Positions 5,590-7,441 of a DNA stretch of 7,441 bases are shown piece by piece. Every line of letters begins with the position of its first letter. The first letter of the stretch is position 1. The translations under genes and the position numbers were made by a program. The stretch lies in NCBI GenBank assembly GCA_043798435.1, contig JAZDOR010000105.1:1-7441 (forward strand). The letters run 5' to 3'. The DNA is from JAGUXG01 sp043798435 (GTDB lineage: Bacteria > UBA9089 > UBA9088 > JAGUXG01). A model generated the notes under the pieces. The model was given only the letters and a program-made list of their open reading frames with translations. It was not told the origin of the DNA and ran no database searches.

Positions 5590-6912
5590 CTACCTCCCAA
5601 AAGCCTTTTGTAATTTTGCCCAGGCTAAGTTATAGTCATATAATGCTTGATAATAATTAGTCCTTGCCTGGGTAAGCATTGTCTGGCTATCTAAGACATC
5701 CGCATTGGTTGTGGTACCTTCTTTATACATCTCCTCTGTGATGCGTAGGCTCTCTTCTGCCTGGCTAATAGACTTTTGGGCGACCTCAATGTTTTTCTTA
5801 GCCTCATCCAGACTAAGGTATGCCTGCCTGACTTCAAGGGTAATGGCATCGGAAAGGCTGAGTTGTTGTGCCTTGATAGCCTCAAGATTAGCCTCTGATT
5901 GCCTTGTCCTTGATTTTCTTGCATTCCAATCCCAGAGGGTATAATTCGCCATAATTCCTACCAGCCAGGTCTTTTCCCAGTCAATTCCCTGCTTTTTATA
6001 ATCGTAGTTCCCTATAATAGCCACAGAAGGATAGGACTCACTTTTTGTCAGCCTTACCATTTGCTTTAGGATATTGATATTCTCTTTTATCTGGTTTAAT
6101 TCTGGCTTAAATTGGAGTGCCTCTTGAATACAAGTCTCCAGGTTTATCTCATAAGGAGTAAATTCCAGAATATCAACAATATCAACCGGCCTGTTTTGAT
6201 CTTGAGCCAATACCTGGTTAAACACCGCTTTAGACAGGATAAGACCGTTTTCTGCCTTGACCAGATTTTGCTTAACATTAGCCAATTGCACCTCTGCCTT
6301 GAGCAAATCTACCTTAGCGACCATACCCACATCATAGAGGTTATGAACTATCCGCAAGTGGGAGACAACCTGTTTAACCGCATCTGTAGCAACTTCTTGA
6401 AACTTCAATGCCTTCAAGATACCAAAATAGGCACTTTTTACCGCTAAGATAAGCTCGTTTTTTACCCGCTCATACTCATATTGAGCAGACTCGCAATTTG
6501 ACTCAGCTATCTTTAAGCCTGCTGAAAGCCTCCCACCACTAAACAGTGGTTGAGAAAGGGTTGTTTTCACCTCATAAATATCATCATCACCTATAGTCAT
6601 TGCTCCAAATGACGGTGCCTCATTTAACTTCGTGTAGTTTAAGCTCAGGCCTAATGTAGGAAAAAAACCTGCCTTTGCCTCATTTATCTTTTCGGAAGCT
6701 GAGGTTTGCCTTTTTGAGGCAGCCTGCAAGCTATAGTTATTGGCAAGTGCTATCTGGATAGATTGGTCAATGGTTAGTGGTTTAACCTCTGCCCATCCTA
6801 CACAGAAAACAGAATACAGAATACAGAACACAGAAAATATTATCTTTTTTGTCTGCGATCTGTAATCGGATTTATTCTCCGTGCCTCCGTGCCTCCGTGT
6901 TTTATTTTTCAT
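5590..6912 (-). CDS. TolC-family outer membrane efflux channel
   Basis: A 440-aa outer-membrane efflux protein (OEP family), the exit duct for the adaptor and pump downstream. Two tandem OEP repeats are visible. The first, at about 45-235, starts LTIDQSIQIALANNYSLQ and includes YDVGMVAKVDLLKAEVQLA. The second, at about 258-438, includes YKEGTTTNADVLDSQTML and the family ending YYQALYDYNLAWAKLQKA. A signal peptide is present: basic n-region to about residue 23, hydrophobic core 24-38, cleavage likely after GWA (41). The start at 6912 is well supported by AGGAGGGG 4 nt upstream and by the ATGA overlap with the preceding gene tail. Oddly, about 30 of the first 40 residues are encoded in or beside an 8-bp and a 7-bp tandem repeat, giving the near-repeated segments FSVFCIL and YSVFCVG. 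First intact gene of the efflux operon. Confidence 0.94.
   Translation of the reverse strand: MKNKTRRHGGTENKSDYRSQTKKIIFSVFCILYSVFCVGWAEVKPLTIDQSIQIALANNYSLQAASKRQTSASEKINEAKAGFFPTLGLSLNYTKLNEAPSFGAMTIGDDDIYEVKTTLSQPLFSGGRLSAGLKIAESNCESAQYEYERVKNELILAVKSAYFGILKALKFQEVATDAVKQVVSHLRIVHNLYDVGMVAKVDLLKAEVQLANVKQNLVKAENGLILSKAVFNQVLAQDQNRPVDIVDILEFTPYEINLETCIQEALQFKPELNQIKENINILKQMVRLTKSESYPSVAIIGNYDYKKQGIDWEKTWLVGIMANYTLWDWNARKSRTRQSEANLEAIKAQQLSLSDAITLEVRQAYLSLDEAKKNIEVAQKSISQAEESLRITEEMYKEGTTTNADVLDSQTMLTQARTNYYQALYDYNLAWAKLQKAFGR
5593..5598 (-). promoter_or_regulatory. Ribosome binding site of the adaptor gene
   Basis: GGGAGG on the minus strand ends 9 nt before the ATG at 5583 and lies within the last codons of the channel gene. 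This supports coupled translation of the two. Confidence 0.7.
6802..6836. repeat. Heptamer array ACAGAAW inside the channel's signal-peptide coding sequence
   Basis: Five consecutive 7-bp units on the plus strand: ACAGAAA, ACAGAAT, ACAGAAT, ACAGAAC, ACAGAAA. Because 7 is not a multiple of 3, the protein repeats every 7 residues (three units), which is visible as SVFC occurring twice. Confidence 0.9.
6876..6899. repeat. Octamer array CCTCCGTG in the channel's first codons
   Basis: Three 8-bp units on the plus strand: TCTCCGTG, CCTCCGTG, CCTCCGTG. On the coding strand CACGGAGG units encode the TRRHGGTE part of the leader, directly after the start codon region. Confidence 0.85.
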
Positions 6913-7028
6913 TCAACCCCTCCTTTTTCCTTTTCTATCTTGGTGACAATGGAGTAGATATCTTCAAAATCAGCCAATAATCTCTTCTGGTCATCCTCTT
7001 CTAATCTTTGAATAATCTTTGCTAATTC
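6909..7028 (-). pseudogene. C-terminal remnant of a truncated upstream gene
   Basis: The minus strand has 39 codons in one frame, beginning right after an in-frame TAG (7031-7029) and ending in a TGA that overlaps the channel ATG (ATGA). The peptide starts ELAKIIQRLEEDDQKRLL and continues ADFEDIYSIVTKIEKEKGG. It is charged and helical, with no in-frame ATG. The ATGA coupling to an efflux operon, and the resemblance to the last helix of small helical repressors such as MarR-type proteins, suggest the end of a lost local regulator. That family guess is weak. The open frame stops 5-10 bp from an IS-end-like motif (7034-7044), consistent with truncation by an insertion or deletion. Confidence 0.45.
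6917..6924 (-). promoter_or_regulatory. Strong ribosome binding site of the channel gene
   Basis: AGGAGGGG on the minus strand (AGGAGG ends 6 nt before the ATG at 6912). It fixes the start upstream of the repeat-encoded leader, so the leader is expected to be translated. Confidence 0.85.
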
Positions 7029-7252
7029 CTATATTTCGCACCCTTTGGGTTAGATTAGTTGTTGTCCACCAAAATTACTTAAAAATGACTCTTTAGTTCT
7101 TTTGCAAAAGGATAATTTTTAACAAATCTCTCTTCTTTTTAGTAGATGAATTGCCTCCTTTTTGGATTTTAGACAGAGCAATAGCATCTTTGGCTTTTCA
7201 GATTTGCCAAACAAGTCTTAAAATACCCATTTTTTTCATTCATTCTTTGCAT
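7029..7252. other. Degenerate junction region between IS transposase and efflux operon
   Basis: No intact gene is present. The stretch holds tttcgcaccct (7034-7044) and aaatacccatttt (7221-7233), both similar to the reverse complement of the left IS end, plus the frame-broken remnant between them. I see no convincing promoter for the channel operon here. Readthrough from the transposase, which is transcribed in the same direction, is one possible source of expression. Confidence 0.5.
7079..7197 (-). pseudogene. Frame-broken remnant, unrecognised
   Basis: The minus-strand frame 7197-7093 reads KAKDAIALSKIQKGGNSSTK after an in-frame TGA. It becomes implausible after an A-rich run near 7140-7133. 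The neighbouring frame there gives ERFVKNYPFAKELKSHF and a stop at 7081-7079. The two pieces join into a natural-looking protein tail if one frameshift is assumed. I do not recognise the family. It may be part of an older mobile element lying between the IS-end-like motifs at 7034 and 7221. Confidence 0.3.
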
Positions 7253-7441
7253 TTATGGGCCTCTTAGTAGCCATTGACTCGGATAGGGTAATCCTAGTAG
7301 ATCAAATATCTCTTGTTGCTCCTTTGTTAATTCAGAAGGCTTTATTATCTTCTGATCCCCAATATAAATGATACCAAGGCTATACCAGTTAAACATCCAG
7401 AAAAGTTTTCTTGCGGTCATCTTCTTTATGGTTTTTTGATC
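7221..7441 (-). mobile_element. IS1634-like insertion sequence, 3' end (partial)
   Basis: This is the transposase 3' end plus about 30 bp of trailer. The proposed inner boundary is aaatacccatttt (7221-7233), an inverted match to the left IS terminus at 315-327. Beyond the 13 exact bases, several mismatches between the two ends are C-to-T changes. A boundary at 7034 is an alternative. The element runs off the right edge and is oriented like the left one. Confidence 0.45.
7253..7441 (-). CDS. Transposase C-terminal part, IS1634/DUF4277-like, cut by window edge
   Basis: The last 62 codons of a gene entering from the right edge and ending in TAA at 7255-7253. The tail KKMTARKLFWMFNWYSLG, then KPSELTKEQQEIFDLLGLPYP, fits the C-terminus I associate with DUF4277-type IS1634 transposases (T.EQ..I...LGLP.P..W). 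It has the same orientation as the transposase at the left edge, and its inner end shares an inverted-repeat motif with that element, which supports the same family. The catalytic region is outside the window, so the assignment rests on this short tail and the context. Confidence 0.55.
   Translation of the reverse strand, partial: DQKTIKKMTARKLFWMFNWYSLGIIYIGDQKIIKPSELTKEQQEIFDLLGLPYPSQWLLRGP

Overview
The window is a Gram-negative-type tripartite RND efflux operon, entirely on the minus strand. It is interrupted by a complete VapBC-type toxin-antitoxin module, and pieces of insertion sequences lie at both window edges. The outer-membrane channel, lipoprotein adaptor and inner-membrane RND pump imply a two-membrane bacterium. 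Base composition is moderately AT-rich. Non-coding DNA, and even the 5' ends of two genes, are built from short 7-bp tandem repeats, a style seen in repeat-rich uncultured bacterial lineages. The taxon cannot be fixed from this window.

Layout in transcription order (right to left). 7441-7253: last 62 codons of a transposase resembling the IS1634/DUF4277 type. 7252-7029: degenerate sequence with IS-end-like motifs and a frame-broken reading-frame remnant. 7028-6909: 39-codon tail of a truncated gene whose TGA overlaps the next ATG. 6912-5590: TolC-family outer-membrane channel. 5583-4477: periplasmic adaptor lipoprotein. 4476-4389: intergenic region with a near-consensus sigma70-type promoter and a perfect 19-bp palindrome over its -10 box. 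4388-4131: VapB-like ribbon-helix-helix antitoxin. 4134-3754: VapC-like PIN toxin. 3739 (or 3754) to 656: RND permease. 655-328: non-coding, full of heptamer arrays, a 30-bp direct repeat and a REP-like hairpin. 327-1: 5' end and first 75 codons of an IS1634/DUF4277 transposase running off the window.

The channel, adaptor and pump together form one proton-driven export machine. The toxin-antitoxin pair sits exactly between adaptor and pump. Its stop codon overlaps the upstream candidate ATG of the pump, and its operator/promoter is the only strong promoter directly upstream of the pump. Pump synthesis may therefore be tied to toxin-antitoxin autoregulation. A TAATGA direct repeat at both edges of the module suggests a clean insertion into an older adaptor-pump junction. 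The two edge transposases look like one family in the same orientation, and their inner ends share an inverted 13-bp match, so the segment has the outline of a composite transposon. This is inferred from partial elements only.
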